From Neisseria shayeganii 871 (GTDB lineage: Bacteria > Pseudomonadota > Gammaproteobacteria > Burkholderiales > Neisseriaceae), in assembly GCF_000226875.1 (NCBI RefSeq), contig NZ_JH164926.1:1944780-2008779 (forward strand): DNA of 64,000 nucleotides. Direction: 5' to 3'. A program made the position numbers and the translations under genes. The notes beneath the pieces are model-generated. The model made no database searches. It saw only the letters and a program-made list of their open reading frames with translations, and had not been told where the DNA came from. Position 1 is the stretch's first letter, and each line of letters opens with the position of its first letter. Positions 1-8,862 of the stretch are shown one piece after another.

Positions 1-10
1 GCAAAACAGA

Positions 11-47
11 ATCAAGGCTACCTGAAACCGTTTCAGGTAGCCTTGAT
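11..47 (-). terminator. Inverted pair of Eikenella-type DUS
   Basis: Two copies of the uptake sequence face each other across a three-base loop (arms 11-27 and 31-47), giving a 17-bp stem. It lies downstream of speD on the minus strand and probably ends that operon. The U-tract is weak, so termination efficiency is uncertain. Confidence 0.6.
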
Positions 48-79
48 TTCGCTGTGTCGCGCACCCTACGCATGAGTCT

Positions 80-222
80 GAGACCTTTGCAAAACCTCCA
101 GATGTGGATGCAGTTCAAGGCGTAGCAGCACAGCGAGTGCAGACATATCACATAGATAGGCAAGCGAGCGAGCAGCGCACAACGCAGAAATGCGCCGCAG
201 ATGGGGGTTTTGCAAAGGTCTC
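80..222 (+). repeat. MITE-like TIR element, copy 1 (143 bp)
   Basis: The element begins GAGACCTTTGCAAAACC and ends with the reverse complement of that sequence, so the terminal inverted repeats are about 17 bp. The interior matches the copies at 4077, 12747, 23743 and 49468 but lacks about 24 bp in the middle. It has no coding capacity. The ends look like those of an IS5-group insertion sequence, so a non-autonomous derivative is likely; that assignment is from memory of family ends. Confidence 0.75.
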
Positions 223-231
223 AACCTGCTC

Positions 232-588
232 TCAGCACACATTCCCGCCGCGCCGGTGCACGCTCCATTGTTCTTCCCGCGCTTGCAAAGCCGCATACAG
301 ATGCGCCCGCGCCGCTTCCAGCTGCAAGGTACCGCAGAGAAAAACATCAACAGCGGCAAAACCGTATTCCGGCCATGTGTGGATGCTGAGATGGGATTCC
401 GCCAACAGCAGCACGCCGGTGACGCCGCCCCCTTCGCCGAAGGTATGGAAGTGGCCGCCGAGTATGGTGGCGCCGGCGGCTTGTGCCGCGCCCTGCAGCG
501 CGGTTTTCAGGTAGCCTTCGTCACGCAGCAGATGCGCGGGGCAGCCGTAAACATCCAGCAGGCCGTGCCCGCCCGGACGGTGGCTCAT
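232..588 (-). CDS. speD: S-adenosylmethionine decarboxylase proenzyme, short bacterial type
   Basis: The product is 118 residues, the usual size of the short prokaryotic enzyme. It should decarboxylate S-adenosylmethionine to supply aminopropyl groups for polyamine synthesis. The self-cleavage site is visible as ESHLSIHTWPE around residues 64-74; the Ser after the Glu would become the pyruvoyl cofactor. The start codon overlaps the stop of the upstream 48-residue gene as ATGA, so the two are probably translationally coupled. No spermidine synthase is present in the window, so the aminopropyl acceptor step is unknown. A MITE sits 9 bp beyond the stop. Confidence 0.9.
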   Translation of the reverse strand: MSHRPGGHGLLDVYGCPAHLLRDEGYLKTALQGAAQAAGATILGGHFHTFGEGGGVTGVLLLAESHLSIHTWPEYGFAAVDVFLCGTLQLEAARAHLYAALQAREEQWSVHRRGGNVC

Positions 589-731
589 TTGTGTCCGCCC
601 GTATAACCGCCGACAAAGCCGCCGCCGTGGGAACGGCTGCCGCCCTGCCCGTCGCTCACCAGACTGTAATTGGTCACGGTGCCGATGAACATCGCCGCAA
701 TCGCGCAGACTAAATACATACCTTTAGACAT
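585..731 (-). CDS. 48-residue membrane peptide with Gly-rich tail
   Basis: This small gene starts at an ATG preceded by AGGAAGG at good spacing. It encodes MSKGMYLVCAIAAMFIG, one hydrophobic segment (about residues 5-20), followed by a polar Gly/Ser/His-rich tail ending GGYTGGHK. Its TGA overlaps the speD ATG. I do not recognise the family. The strong Shine-Dalgarno, the ATGA overlap with speD and the 38-bp gap to the DUF4178 gene upstream make it a convincing operon member. A single-pass membrane peptide working with the SPFH and DUF350 proteins is a reasonable guess only. Confidence 0.75.
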   Translation of the reverse strand: MSKGMYLVCAIAAMFIGTVTNYSLVSDGQGGSRSHGGGFVGGYTGGHK

Positions 732-769
732 GGTTCCACCTTCCTGGAAAAACGGCCGACAAGGGCAGT

Positions 770-2344
770 TTACGCTTCATCATCTTGATTCGGCTCGTTC
801 ATCAAACCGGCAAACCGGCCGGCGCGGATAATAAACCAAGCCACGGCGGCCGTGATCCCAGCCACCAAGGCAAACCCTGTGAAGCCGTCTCTGTCCAGCG
901 CGGTCAATATCGCCGGCAAATTGATGAGGACAAAGACATACTTCAGCAGCTTGGGCCAGCTGAAGGCTTGCCGGTCGGGCGTCATCTTGGCCTGATAAGC
1001 CGGCGCATCGGCCTTCAAACCGAACCACTCGCGGATATGCGCGTAGCTTACCGGCGTGCTCTTGCTCCACGCCACTTCGGACGGCGAGCGCTCGATGCAC
1101 AACTTGCTCTGGCCTTGGTCGTAATCGGTATAGTAGTTCACGTCGTCGGCGCGGATGTGCCAGTAGAAAGCACCGACGGCATAACGCACCCGCCCGCCGT
1201 AGTCATACAGCTTGCGGCCGTTGCGCGGCACCAGCGACTGCCCCTGCAGAGTCGGCCAGCGGTTTAAGGTTTCCGACACGCTCCATTCGCCTTGGCGGGT
1301 TTCCACCAACCACAAAAAACCGCTTTGCGGTTCGAACAGCAGGTATTCCGTCCACTGCCCTTCGGGATAGAGCTCTTCTACATAGCCGCCGTGCAGCATC
1401 CGCCAAGCATCGTCGGGATCCAGCTCGTCTTTGCACACCGCACCGATCACGGTATAGGTTTTGCCGTTGATGCGGCCTTGCGCGCCCAAAGGCAGGGTCA
1501 GCCGCCGCTGTTGTTCCTGCCGCATTCCGTTTTGCCGCACCAGCTCGGCTTTGCCGCCGTCGGTGCTCAAATCGCTGTGGCAGCTGGGGCAGATGACGGT
1601 GGGCGTAAGGCCGGCAATCCACTGCACTTCCGAGCCGCAGTTGGGACAGCTTTCCGCGCGGCGCGTACCCTTCAGCCGGCCCGCGCTGTCGGCAATGGTC
1701 TCGCTGCTGCGGGTGTGGCCGAGTTTGAGCTCTTCCAGCGTCACGCCGCGGCCGACAAAGATTTCCGGCGGTTCGGCGGCGTAGTCGGTGGTCAGAAACA
1801 GGTGTTCGCAGCGCCAGTCGGCCACGCGGTTGGTCATTTGCGGCGGCAGGGCAAAGGGCAGCTCGCCTTCGGCCGCCGCCTGCGAAAGGGTGATGTGGCG
1901 CACATCGGAAGCGACAAACGCTTTGTCGCGGTACACCAAACGGCTCTCGCCGGCCGCCAATGCATCAAACGGCGGCGGTTCGGCGGCCGGACGCTCGGCA
2001 GCGGGCACGGTGAACACATATTGGTCGCCCGCTTCGGCCAGCCAGCCGCTGCTGCCGTCGTCGAACAGGACATACCATTCGTTCCACACGCCCACGTCGT
2101 AACGCGCCTGCAGGCGGCCGACCAAAGTGAAGTTTTGCGTGCCGAAGGTGCCGGTGGTGCCGATTTGCAGCGGGCTGAAGTCTTCCAGCAAGGCGGAGTC
2201 GCGGCCGGTGTCCACCACGCCGTCGTCCTGCCGCAGCAGCAGGCTGTTGCAGTAACCGCACACCAGCGTGACCGCCGTGGCCGAATGGGCGTGGACGGGG
2301 GCGCCGCAACTGGGGCAGTCGGTCTTGAAGAAGGGTTCGCTCAT
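770..2344 (-). CDS. DUF4178 domain protein with paired zinc ribbons
   Basis: This 524-residue protein begins MSEPFFKTDCPSCGAP. A longer frame upstream runs through a DUS terminator and is unlikely to be used. It has a CPSC/CGYC zinc ribbon near residues 9-32, a first DUF4178-like beta domain, a second ribbon (CPNC/CPSC, about 230-255), a second DUF4178-like domain, and one or two hydrophobic segments near residues 460-510. The repeated ribbon-plus-domain layout suggests an internal duplication. DUF4178 genes are known to travel with AdoMet decarboxylase, DUF350 and SPFH genes, as here, but their biochemical role is not established. Confidence 0.85.
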   Translation of the reverse strand: MSEPFFKTDCPSCGAPVHAHSATAVTLVCGYCNSLLLRQDDGVVDTGRDSALLEDFSPLQIGTTGTFGTQNFTLVGRLQARYDVGVWNEWYVLFDDGSSGWLAEAGDQYVFTVPAAERPAAEPPPFDALAAGESRLVYRDKAFVASDVRHITLSQAAAEGELPFALPPQMTNRVADWRCEHLFLTTDYAAEPPEIFVGRGVTLEELKLGHTRSSETIADSAGRLKGTRRAESCPNCGSEVQWIAGLTPTVICPSCHSDLSTDGGKAELVRQNGMRQEQQRRLTLPLGAQGRINGKTYTVIGAVCKDELDPDDAWRMLHGGYVEELYPEGQWTEYLLFEPQSGFLWLVETRQGEWSVSETLNRWPTLQGQSLVPRNGRKLYDYGGRVRYAVGAFYWHIRADDVNYYTDYDQGQSKLCIERSPSEVAWSKSTPVSYAHIREWFGLKADAPAYQAKMTPDRQAFSWPKLLKYVFVLINLPAILTALDRDGFTGFALVAGITAAVAWFIIRAGRFAGLMNEPNQDDEA

Positions 2345-2396
2345 GGGGAAAATCCGTTTGTCGGCACGCCGTCTCACGGCGGCTCGGGCGGCACAG

Positions 2397-2465
2397 AGGC
2401 TACCTGAAACCGCCGGCAGCCAACATTTGCTCATGCTGCGGAGGCGGTTGGTTTTCAGGTAGCCT
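2397..2465 (-). repeat. Inverted DUS pair with 45-bp loop
   Basis: AGGCTACCTGAA at 2397-2408 faces its reverse complement at 2454-2465, just after the SPFH gene stop. The wide loop makes it a weaker terminator than the tight pairs elsewhere; it may allow read-through into the DUF4178 gene. Confidence 0.6.
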
Positions 2466-2470
2466 TTTGT

Positions 2471-3532
2471 TTAGCCGATCAGCTGTTTCAACACTTCGGC
2501 TTTAGCTTTTTCATAATCTTCGGCAGAAATCAAACCGCCGTCCAACAGGCTTTTCAGCTTGCCCAATTTGGCTTGCGGATCGTCCGCCGCCGGGGCGGGC
2601 GAAGTCACTTCGGCGACCGCAGCAGCAGCCGGGGCGGCAGGCGCGGCTTGTGTGGCGGGCTGCGGCGCTTGGCCGAAGCCGGCGGCCATCGCACCGGCCA
2701 TCGCTTGCCCGATGCCGGCACCCACGCCCACACCGGCGCCGAGACCGGCCAGGCCGCCTTCGTTCTGTGCCGCCATCGGAATGGCGGTGGCGGTTTGGTA
2801 TTGGGTGAACTTGCCCATGTCGCCGATGATGCCCATCGACATTTTGCTGTCCAGCGCCTTCTGCACGTTTTCCGGCAGGGTCACGCTTTCCACGGTGAAG
2901 CTTTCCAGCGTCAAGCCCAGCTTGGCAAATTCGGGCAGCAGCAGCTCGGTCATTTTTTGCGACAACAGCACTTGGTTGGCCGCCATGTCCAAAAACGGAA
3001 TACCGGAAGTGCCGAAAGCGGCGGCCAGCTGAGTCATCGCGATATTGCGCAGCTGCTGTTCGAGCTGTTCGCCGCTGTAAGACGACACCACGCCGCTTAC
3101 CTCTTTAAAGAAGGCGGCCGGATCGCTGATGCGGTAGGCATACATGCCGAAAGAGCGCAGCTGGATCACGCCGAAATCGCTGTCGCGCACGGTAACCGGT
3201 TGGGTAGTGCCCCAACGGCGGGCCAGCTGTTGGCGGGTATTGAAGAAATACACGTCCGACTTGAAAGGCGATTGGAACAGCTTGTCCCAGTTTTTCAGGT
3301 TGGTCAGCAACGGCAGGGTTTGCGTGGTCAGGGTGTAGCGGCCGGGCGCAAACACGTCGGCAGTCACGCCTTCGTCCACGAACATCGCCATCTGCGCTTC
3401 GCGCACCGTGAGGCTGGCGCCGTTTTGGATTTCCTGATCGGCCACCGGGAAACGCCACACCAAGGTGGCCGGATCCGGATCCGGCCATTGGATCACATCG
3501 ATAAACTGCTTCTTGATAAAGTTGCCCAGCAT
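2471..3532 (-). CDS. SPFH/band-7 protein with C-terminal SHOCT domain
   Basis: The chosen start gives MLGNFIKKQFIDVIQW, 353 residues, with AAGGAA upstream; a TTG seven codons earlier is possible. Residues about 20-220 form an SPFH (prohibitin-homology) domain of the type once annotated as virion core protein, including the segment SFGMYAYRISDPAAFF. An Ala/Gly/Pro-rich linker follows (about 230-310), then a SHOCT domain (KLGKLKSLLDGGLIS...). SPFH proteins scaffold membrane microdomains. Its place between DUF350 and DUF4178 genes points to a membrane-associated complex. Confidence 0.87.
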   Translation of the reverse strand: MLGNFIKKQFIDVIQWPDPDPATLVWRFPVADQEIQNGASLTVREAQMAMFVDEGVTADVFAPGRYTLTTQTLPLLTNLKNWDKLFQSPFKSDVYFFNTRQQLARRWGTTQPVTVRDSDFGVIQLRSFGMYAYRISDPAAFFKEVSGVVSSYSGEQLEQQLRNIAMTQLAAAFGTSGIPFLDMAANQVLLSQKMTELLLPEFAKLGLTLESFTVESVTLPENVQKALDSKMSMGIIGDMGKFTQYQTATAIPMAAQNEGGLAGLGAGVGVGAGIGQAMAGAMAAGFGQAPQPATQAAPAAPAAAAVAEVTSPAPAADDPQAKLGKLKSLLDGGLISAEDYEKAKAEVLKQLIG

Positions 3533-3594
3533 CTTCTTTTCCTTTTTTGTCAAACGTGTTCAGGTAGCCTCAAGTGGCGCCGACGCGCCGAAAC

Positions 3595-3996
3595 TCAACC
3601 CACCAGACAGGCCGCGTTCAGCAGCCCGACCGACACCGACACCGCCGCACACAAAGTGCCCACCGCCACATTATTGGCGGCCAACTCGCCCGAAGCATCC
3701 GGCACCAGGCGGGTAGCGGCAAAATACACGATGATTTGAATCACTGCGGCGGCGGCCCCCCACAGCATGAAATCCAGCAAGTGGATGTTGTTGGCAATGC
3801 TGGTGGCCAGCGGCAGGCAAAATCCCACCAGCGCCCCGCCGAACGAGAGGGCGCAAGCCAAATTGCCCTCCTTAATCAGGCGCAGCTCGGCCGCCGGCGT
3901 GCAGCGCAGATAGACGGCGGCGAACACCACCACCATCACGATGCCGACGGCCAGATATTGCAGATACAGCACATATTGGCTCAGGGAAATACTCAC
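3595..3996 (-). CDS. DUF350 integral membrane protein (YjfL-like)
   Basis: A GTG start behind GGGAG gives 133 residues beginning MSISLSQYVLYLQYL. Four hydrophobic segments (about 10-32, 50-72, 78-100, 110-132) match the two-repeat DUF350 family, to which E. coli YjfL belongs. The open frame extends far upstream through a MITE and into rne, but that part is a shadow. It is the first gene of the minus-strand cluster leading to speD. Function is unknown; the family is found with PspA/SPFH and polyamine-related genes. Confidence 0.82.
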   Translation of the reverse strand: MSISLSQYVLYLQYLAVGIVMVVVFAAVYLRCTPAAELRLIKEGNLACALSFGGALVGFCLPLATSIANNIHLLDFMLWGAAAAVIQIIVYFAATRLVPDASGELAANNVAVGTLCAAVSVSVGLLNAACLVG

Positions 3997-4076
3997 GGTT
4001 TGCTCCCACAAAACTCTGTTGCAGATGCGGTTGATTATGCCATATCCGTCCGCCGCCTGCAGAATGGATGTGGCCA

Positions 4077-4243
4077 GAGACCTTTGCAAAACCTCCAGAT
4101 GTGGATGCAGTTCAAGGCGTAGCAGCGCAGCGAGCGTGAACGTCAGGAATCCCCGTGGGAAAGACATATCACATAGATAGGCAAGCGAGCGAGCAGCGCA
4201 CAACGCAGAAATGCGCCGCAGATGGGGGTGTTGCAAAGGTCTC
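4077..4243 (+). repeat. MITE-like TIR element, copy 2 (167 bp)
   Basis: Same ends and interior as copy 1 but with the extra central segment. The right TIR has one mismatch (GGGGGTGTTGCAAAGGTCTC). It sits between the DUF350 gene and the rne terminator. Confidence 0.75.
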
Positions 4244-4280
4244 GGCCGGGTGGAGACCGCCACGCGCCGCATCCAAACAC

Positions 4281-4318
4281 AAAAAAAGCCGAAACTGCCT
4301 GAATCAAGCAGTTTCGGC
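4281..4318 (-). terminator. Rho-independent terminator of rne
   Basis: Reading the minus strand, an 11-bp perfect stem (GCCGAAACTGC/GCAGTTTCGGC, arms 4288-4298 and 4308-4318) with a nine-base loop is followed by seven T residues, directly after the rne stop. Confidence 0.9.
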
Positions 4319-4333
4319 CCGTTTAAGCCGGCC

Positions 4334-7279
4334 TCAGTCGCGGCGGGTTTCCACTTGCTGCAGCGCCTCGGCCAACGGCGGTTCGACGGCGGCGGGCGGC
4401 AAATCGCAGCGGCGCAGACCGCGCGACGGCTCAGGCACGGCTTCAAGCGGCGGCAGATCGGTTCTGGTCTGCACCCACACCAAACTGCCCAAATCCAAGC
4501 TGTCCACGGTTTCTTCCACCTTGGCCGCCACCGCATGACGCGATACGGGCTGCTGGCGGGACAGAAACTCGGTGCTGGCCCAGCTGCGCGGCTTGTCGGC
4601 TTCGGCAGGCGACACCGCTGCGGCTGCCGGCTCCGCTGTCGTCGCCCGGGTGGCGGCAGCAGGCACTTCAGTCTCCGGCACCAATGGCTCGGCGGCCACC
4701 GCGGTTTGTGCGCCAACAGTCGGCTCATCGGCCGGCGTTGATTCAGGCTGCGCCGCTGGCTCAGCTTCAGCGGCCGGGGCCTCCTCTGGCGCGGCGGCAA
4801 ACACAAATGTCGGCTGCGCTTCGGCGGCTTCGTCCTCATGCATCACCGGCAGGCTGATGATTAAGGGCGCTTCGCTGTCCGCCGATGCAGATGCCGGGTT
4901 TTCAGGTAGCCCGGCCGGCTCGACAGACGGCTCGGCCACCTGAGGATGGATGCCGAAGACGTGATCGGCAGCGGCGCGGACCAAATCGGCCTGCAAGCGG
5001 ATGTCCAAATACTGGATGATTTTTTGTGCCGAAGCGATATTCCGCTGACGGCCTCTGCCTTTTTGGTTGCGCCGTTCGTTGCCGCCGGAGCGATCCTGAC
5101 GCTCGCGGTTGCCGGAGCGGCGCTCACCGTTGCGGCCTTTGGCCTGGCCGCCCTCTTGGGCAGCCGGTGCAACTGCCGGATTCGGCTCGGAAGCGGCGGG
5201 CGCATCGACTTGAGAAACGGCTGGTGTCTCACCCTGTGACAAGGTAAGCGCCGCTTCAGGGGCTACCTGAACAGCTTCGTCCTTGCGCTGCTGACGGCGT
5301 TGGCGGCGGCGGTTGCCTTCCTGCTGATTGCCCCCTGCTTCGGCGCGGTTTTCCGCTGCTCGTTCGCGGCGGTTTTGCTCTTGCGGACGGCCGCGGCCGT
5401 TATGGTCGGCTTGCGCCTTGTTGTCGCGCTTGGGCGCACGGTTTTCGCCGCCTTCTGCCGAAGGCTGCACACGGTTTTCCGCTTCCGCTGCTGGACGGGG
5501 CGGCTGCTGGCGGCTGCGTTGGCGCTGATGCGGCGCTTTACGCGAACGGTTGCCGCCCAGATGGCGGTTGCCGTTGCGCTCGATTTTCGGCTCTTCAGCA
5601 GCACCGCCGAATACTCGGCCGAACCAAGCACAGATTTTGTCCCATAAGCCGATGGTTTTCTCTTCCACCACCGGCGCAGGCTGGCTGTGTTTCACGCCTT
5701 TCACCGCCGGCTCGGGCTTGGCCGGTTTGGCCTGACGGCCCACCTCCAAAGTCGGCTCGCCGTTTTCCGGCTCTTCCACCCGTTGGTAGCTCGGTTCGGG
5801 ATCGTCTTCCACATTGTCGGGGCGCACACGGGTAACGGTGTAGTGCGGATTTTCCAAGCGCGGATTCGGAATCATCAGAATCGACACGTCCAGGCGCTCT
5901 TCCAAACCGAACAGCTCGGCGCGTTTTTCATTCAGCAGGAAGGTGGCCACGTCCACCGGCACTTGGGCATGCACCTCCTCGGTGTTGTCCTTCATCGCCT
6001 CTTCCTGAATGATGCGCAGCACATGCAGGGCGGTGGATTCGATGCCGCGGATAAAGCCGGTGCCGGCGCAACGCGGGCAGGCGGTGTGGCTGCTTTCGCC
6101 CAAAGAGGGCTTCAGGCGCTGGCGGCTCAATTCGAGCAGACCGAAGCGGGACAACTTACCCATCTGCACGCGGGCGCGGTCTTTCTTCAAGGCATCGCGC
6201 AGGGTGTTTTCCACATCGCGCTGATGCTTGGGGTTTTCCATATCGATGAAGTCGATCACGATCAGGCCGCCCAAATCGCGCAAACGCATTTGGCGTGCCA
6301 GCTCTTCGGCCGCTTCCATATTGGTTTTGAAGGCGGTGTCCTCGATATCGGCACCGCGGGTGGCGCGTGCGGAGTTCACGTCCACCGACACCAAAGCCTC
6401 GGTGTGGTCGATCACAATCGCGCCGCCGGAAGGCAGGCTGACCGAGCGCGAAAACGCGCTTTCGATCTGATGTTCGATCTGGAAACGGGAAAACAGCGGG
6501 ATGTGGTCGTCGTAGTGTTTGAGCTTGCCCACATTATTGGGCATCACATAGCTCATAAACTCCTGAACCTGCTCATAGACTTCTTGATTGTCAATCAGGA
6601 TTTCGCCGATATCGGGGCGGAAATAATCGCGGATGGCCCGAATCAGCAAGGAGCTTTCCATAAACAGCAGGTAGGGCTCGTGGTGGGCTTGGCCGGCGGC
6701 CTCGATATTTTGCCAAAGTTGAAGCAGGTAATTGAAATCCCATTGCAATTCTTCCACGCTGCGGCCGATGCCGGCAGTGCGCGCAATCAGGCTCATGCCG
6801 CGCGGCACGTCCAATTCGGCCATCGCCGCCTTCAGCTCTTGCCGCTCCTCGCCTTCGATGCGGCGCGACACGCCGCCGCCGCGCGGATTGTTCGGCATCA
6901 ACACCAGATAACGGCCGGCCAGGCTGATGAAGGTGGTCAGCGCGGCGCCTTTATTGCCGCGCTCGTCTTTTTCCACCTGCACGATGACTTCCATGCCCTC
7001 GCGCAGCACGTCCTGAATGCGGGCGCGGCCGCCGTCATAATCTTGAAAATAAGAACGGGACACTTCTTTGAACGGCAAAAAGCCGTGGCGGTCGGTACCG
7101 TAATCGACAAAGCACGCCTCCAAAGAGGGCTCGATGCGGGTAATCACGCCTTTATAGATATTGCCTTTGCGCTGTTCTTTGCCCAGCGTTTCGATATCGA
7201 GATCGAGCAGGGTTTGCCCGTCCACGATCGCCACGCGCAGCTCTTCGGCCTGCGTGGCATTGAATAACATACGTTTCAT
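4334..7279 (-). CDS. rne: Ribonuclease E
   Basis: The 981-residue product has the catalytic half (about residues 1-500) and a long acidic/basic disordered scaffold tail rich in Ala, Glu, Arg and Gln. The N-terminal S1 domain begins MKRMLFNATQAEELRVAIVD. The two metal-binding Asp residues sit in VSVDVNSARATRG and VIDFIDMENPKHQ, and the Zn-link is CPRCAGTG near residue 405. This is the full-length type rather than the short RNase G. It processes rRNA, tRNA and mRNA as the core of the degradosome. It is divergent from rluC, as in many proteobacteria, with a long leader that may carry feedback control. Confidence 0.96.
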   Translation of the reverse strand: MKRMLFNATQAEELRVAIVDGQTLLDLDIETLGKEQRKGNIYKGVITRIEPSLEACFVDYGTDRHGFLPFKEVSRSYFQDYDGGRARIQDVLREGMEVIVQVEKDERGNKGAALTTFISLAGRYLVLMPNNPRGGGVSRRIEGEERQELKAAMAELDVPRGMSLIARTAGIGRSVEELQWDFNYLLQLWQNIEAAGQAHHEPYLLFMESSLLIRAIRDYFRPDIGEILIDNQEVYEQVQEFMSYVMPNNVGKLKHYDDHIPLFSRFQIEHQIESAFSRSVSLPSGGAIVIDHTEALVSVDVNSARATRGADIEDTAFKTNMEAAEELARQMRLRDLGGLIVIDFIDMENPKHQRDVENTLRDALKKDRARVQMGKLSRFGLLELSRQRLKPSLGESSHTACPRCAGTGFIRGIESTALHVLRIIQEEAMKDNTEEVHAQVPVDVATFLLNEKRAELFGLEERLDVSILMIPNPRLENPHYTVTRVRPDNVEDDPEPSYQRVEEPENGEPTLEVGRQAKPAKPEPAVKGVKHSQPAPVVEEKTIGLWDKICAWFGRVFGGAAEEPKIERNGNRHLGGNRSRKAPHQRQRSRQQPPRPAAEAENRVQPSAEGGENRAPKRDNKAQADHNGRGRPQEQNRRERAAENRAEAGGNQQEGNRRRQRRQQRKDEAVQVAPEAALTLSQGETPAVSQVDAPAASEPNPAVAPAAQEGGQAKGRNGERRSGNRERQDRSGGNERRNQKGRGRQRNIASAQKIIQYLDIRLQADLVRAAADHVFGIHPQVAEPSVEPAGLPENPASASADSEAPLIISLPVMHEDEAAEAQPTFVFAAAPEEAPAAEAEPAAQPESTPADEPTVGAQTAVAAEPLVPETEVPAAATRATTAEPAAAAVSPAEADKPRSWASTEFLSRQQPVSRHAVAAKVEETVDSLDLGSLVWVQTRTDLPPLEAVPEPSRGLRRCDLPPAAVEPPLAEALQQVETRRD

Positions 7280-7851
7280 TGGTGTTCACCTTCAATTGGC
7301 AGACACCCGAACGGTAATCAGTTTTTGAGCTTTTGAAGAAGCTGTTCCAAATCGGCCCCTGACCGCGCCCAAGGCTGGCCCGGCAAACCCATCGGTGGAA
7401 GGGCCTCAGGCTACCTGAAGCGTCTTATGCCGCCGACAACAGCCCAAACGGCATGGCGGCAAACCGCAGCCAACCGCCTGAGCGGGCAGAAATGAAACAT
7501 GGTTTCCGTATGGAAAGAAAGAATAAAGAACAATGCCGCCTGCGGCCCGGGCCGCAGGCAAAAAATCGGTGCCGTATCTTCTCATATCGTCCGCCGCCGC
7601 AAGACGGAACCGGCGGCACAGGCAAAGCTTGCGTCTTAGGCCGGCGCGGCAGGGCGGATAAAGTCAAACTTAATTACCCGTTTCCCGGCAGGCTTTGGCG
7701 GGCCGGCCGAAGAATATCGTTGCGGGTGGTCTTTTTGCGCTAAAATATTTCAACAATACATCTTGTTTGCCGGCTACCGTTTTCTTGTTTTCAGGTAGCC
7801 TTTTCATCTTTGGTTCAACAGCCAAACAAGACCGCGCGGATTATAGAGAAA
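7280..7851. promoter_or_regulatory. rne/rluC divergent intergenic region with hairpin
   Basis: This 572-bp stretch has no gene I can support. A perfect 22-bp palindrome (7538-7559, GCCTGCGGCCC and its complement) would fold into a strong hairpin about 260 nt upstream of the rne start. Single DUS copies lie at 7408-7419 and 7790-7801. In E. coli the long rne 5' leader contains hairpins that mediate feedback by RNase E; a similar role here is inference. A TAAAAT at 7741-7746 could be the -10 for rluC, but its -35 is poor. Confidence 0.5.
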
Positions 7852-8826
7852 ATGCCCACGATTAGCAAAGATTCAGTCAACTATTTCCACATCGGAGAAG
7901 CCGATGCCGGCCAGCGGCTCGACAACTACTTGGCCAAAATCCTCAAAGGCGTCCCCAAGAGCCACATCCAACGCATCATCCGCGCCGGCGAAGTGCGCAT
8001 CAACAAAAAGCGCGCCAAACCCGAACAACGGCTGAATCCCGGCGACCAGGTGCGCATTCCGCCCGTCCGCACCGCCCGCAAAACAGCCGCCGCGCCGGCA
8101 CCGGCGCGCGAATTCGATACCGTATTTGAAGACGACGCCCTGCTGGTGATCAACAAGCCCGGCGGCGTCGCCGTACACGGCGGCAGCGGGGTCAGCTTCG
8201 GCGTCATCGAACAACTGCGCCGCGCCCGCCCCGAAGCCCGCTATCTGGAATTGGTGCACCGTCTCGACCGCGACACCAGCGGCCTGTTGATGATTGCCAA
8301 AAAACGCAGCGCCCTAGTCAGGCTGCACGAAGCCCTGCGTCAAGACCACCCCAAGAAAATCTACCTCGCCCTAGGGGTAGGCCCTTGGCCGGCCGACAGC
8401 CGGCACGTCCGCCTGCCCCTGCTCAAATACACCGGCGCACAAGGCGAAAAAATGGTGCGCGTTTCCGAAGAAGGGCAAAGCGCGCACACCATTTTCCGCG
8501 AACTGCAACGCTTTTCAGGTAGCCTGCTGCACAGCATCGGCCTCTCCGAACTCAGCTATATGGAAGCCACCCTGAAAACCGGCCGCACCCACCAAATCCG
8601 CGTCCACATGCAGGCACAACAGTGCCCGATTGCCGGCGACGAACGTTACGGCGACTACACCGCCAACAAACGCCTGCAAAAACTCGGCCTGAAACGCATG
8701 TTTCTGCATGCCTACCGCCTAGAAATCCAGCACCCCCTCAGCAACGAGCCGCTCAAGCTGCAAGCACCGTTGCCGCAGGAGCTGCAAAATCTGTTGGATA
8801 TACTGTCCGCACCAAATACCCCATAG
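7852..8826 (+). CDS. rluC: 23S rRNA pseudouridine synthase RluC/RluD family
   Basis: The chosen ATG gives 324 residues starting MPTISKDSVNYFHIGEADAG; an in-frame upstream TTG is less likely. An S4 RNA-binding domain (about 18-75, with RLDNYLAK) is followed by the pseudouridine synthase domain. The catalytic Asp lies in LVHRLDRDTSGLL (about residue 140) and a second family motif is RTHQIRVHMQ. It should isomerise uridines in 23S rRNA. Position next to rne, divergent, favours RluC (U955/2504/2580) over RluD. A DUS lies inside the coding sequence near 8514. Confidence 0.9.
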   Translation: MPTISKDSVNYFHIGEADAGQRLDNYLAKILKGVPKSHIQRIIRAGEVRINKKRAKPEQRLNPGDQVRIPPVRTARKTAAAPAPAREFDTVFEDDALLVINKPGGVAVHGGSGVSFGVIEQLRRARPEARYLELVHRLDRDTSGLLMIAKKRSALVRLHEALRQDHPKKIYLALGVGPWPADSRHVRLPLLKYTGAQGEKMVRVSEEGQSAHTIFRELQRFSGSLLHSIGLSELSYMEATLKTGRTHQIRVHMQAQQCPIAGDERYGDYTANKRLQKLGLKRMFLHAYRLEIQHPLSNEPLKLQAPLPQELQNLLDILSAPNTP

Positions 8827-8862
8827 CAACATAACCATAAGTGTCCGCACGCATTAGATCTT

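Noticed and set aside
3997..4839. N-terminal extension of the DUF350 gene into MITE and rne
   Set aside because: Open only by chance; the GTG start with GGGAG at 3996 gives the family length.
5687..7267. 526-codon open frame antisense to rne
   Set aside because: Opposite-strand shadow; rne has full catalytic motifs here and the antisense product is His/Gln/Ala-rich noise.
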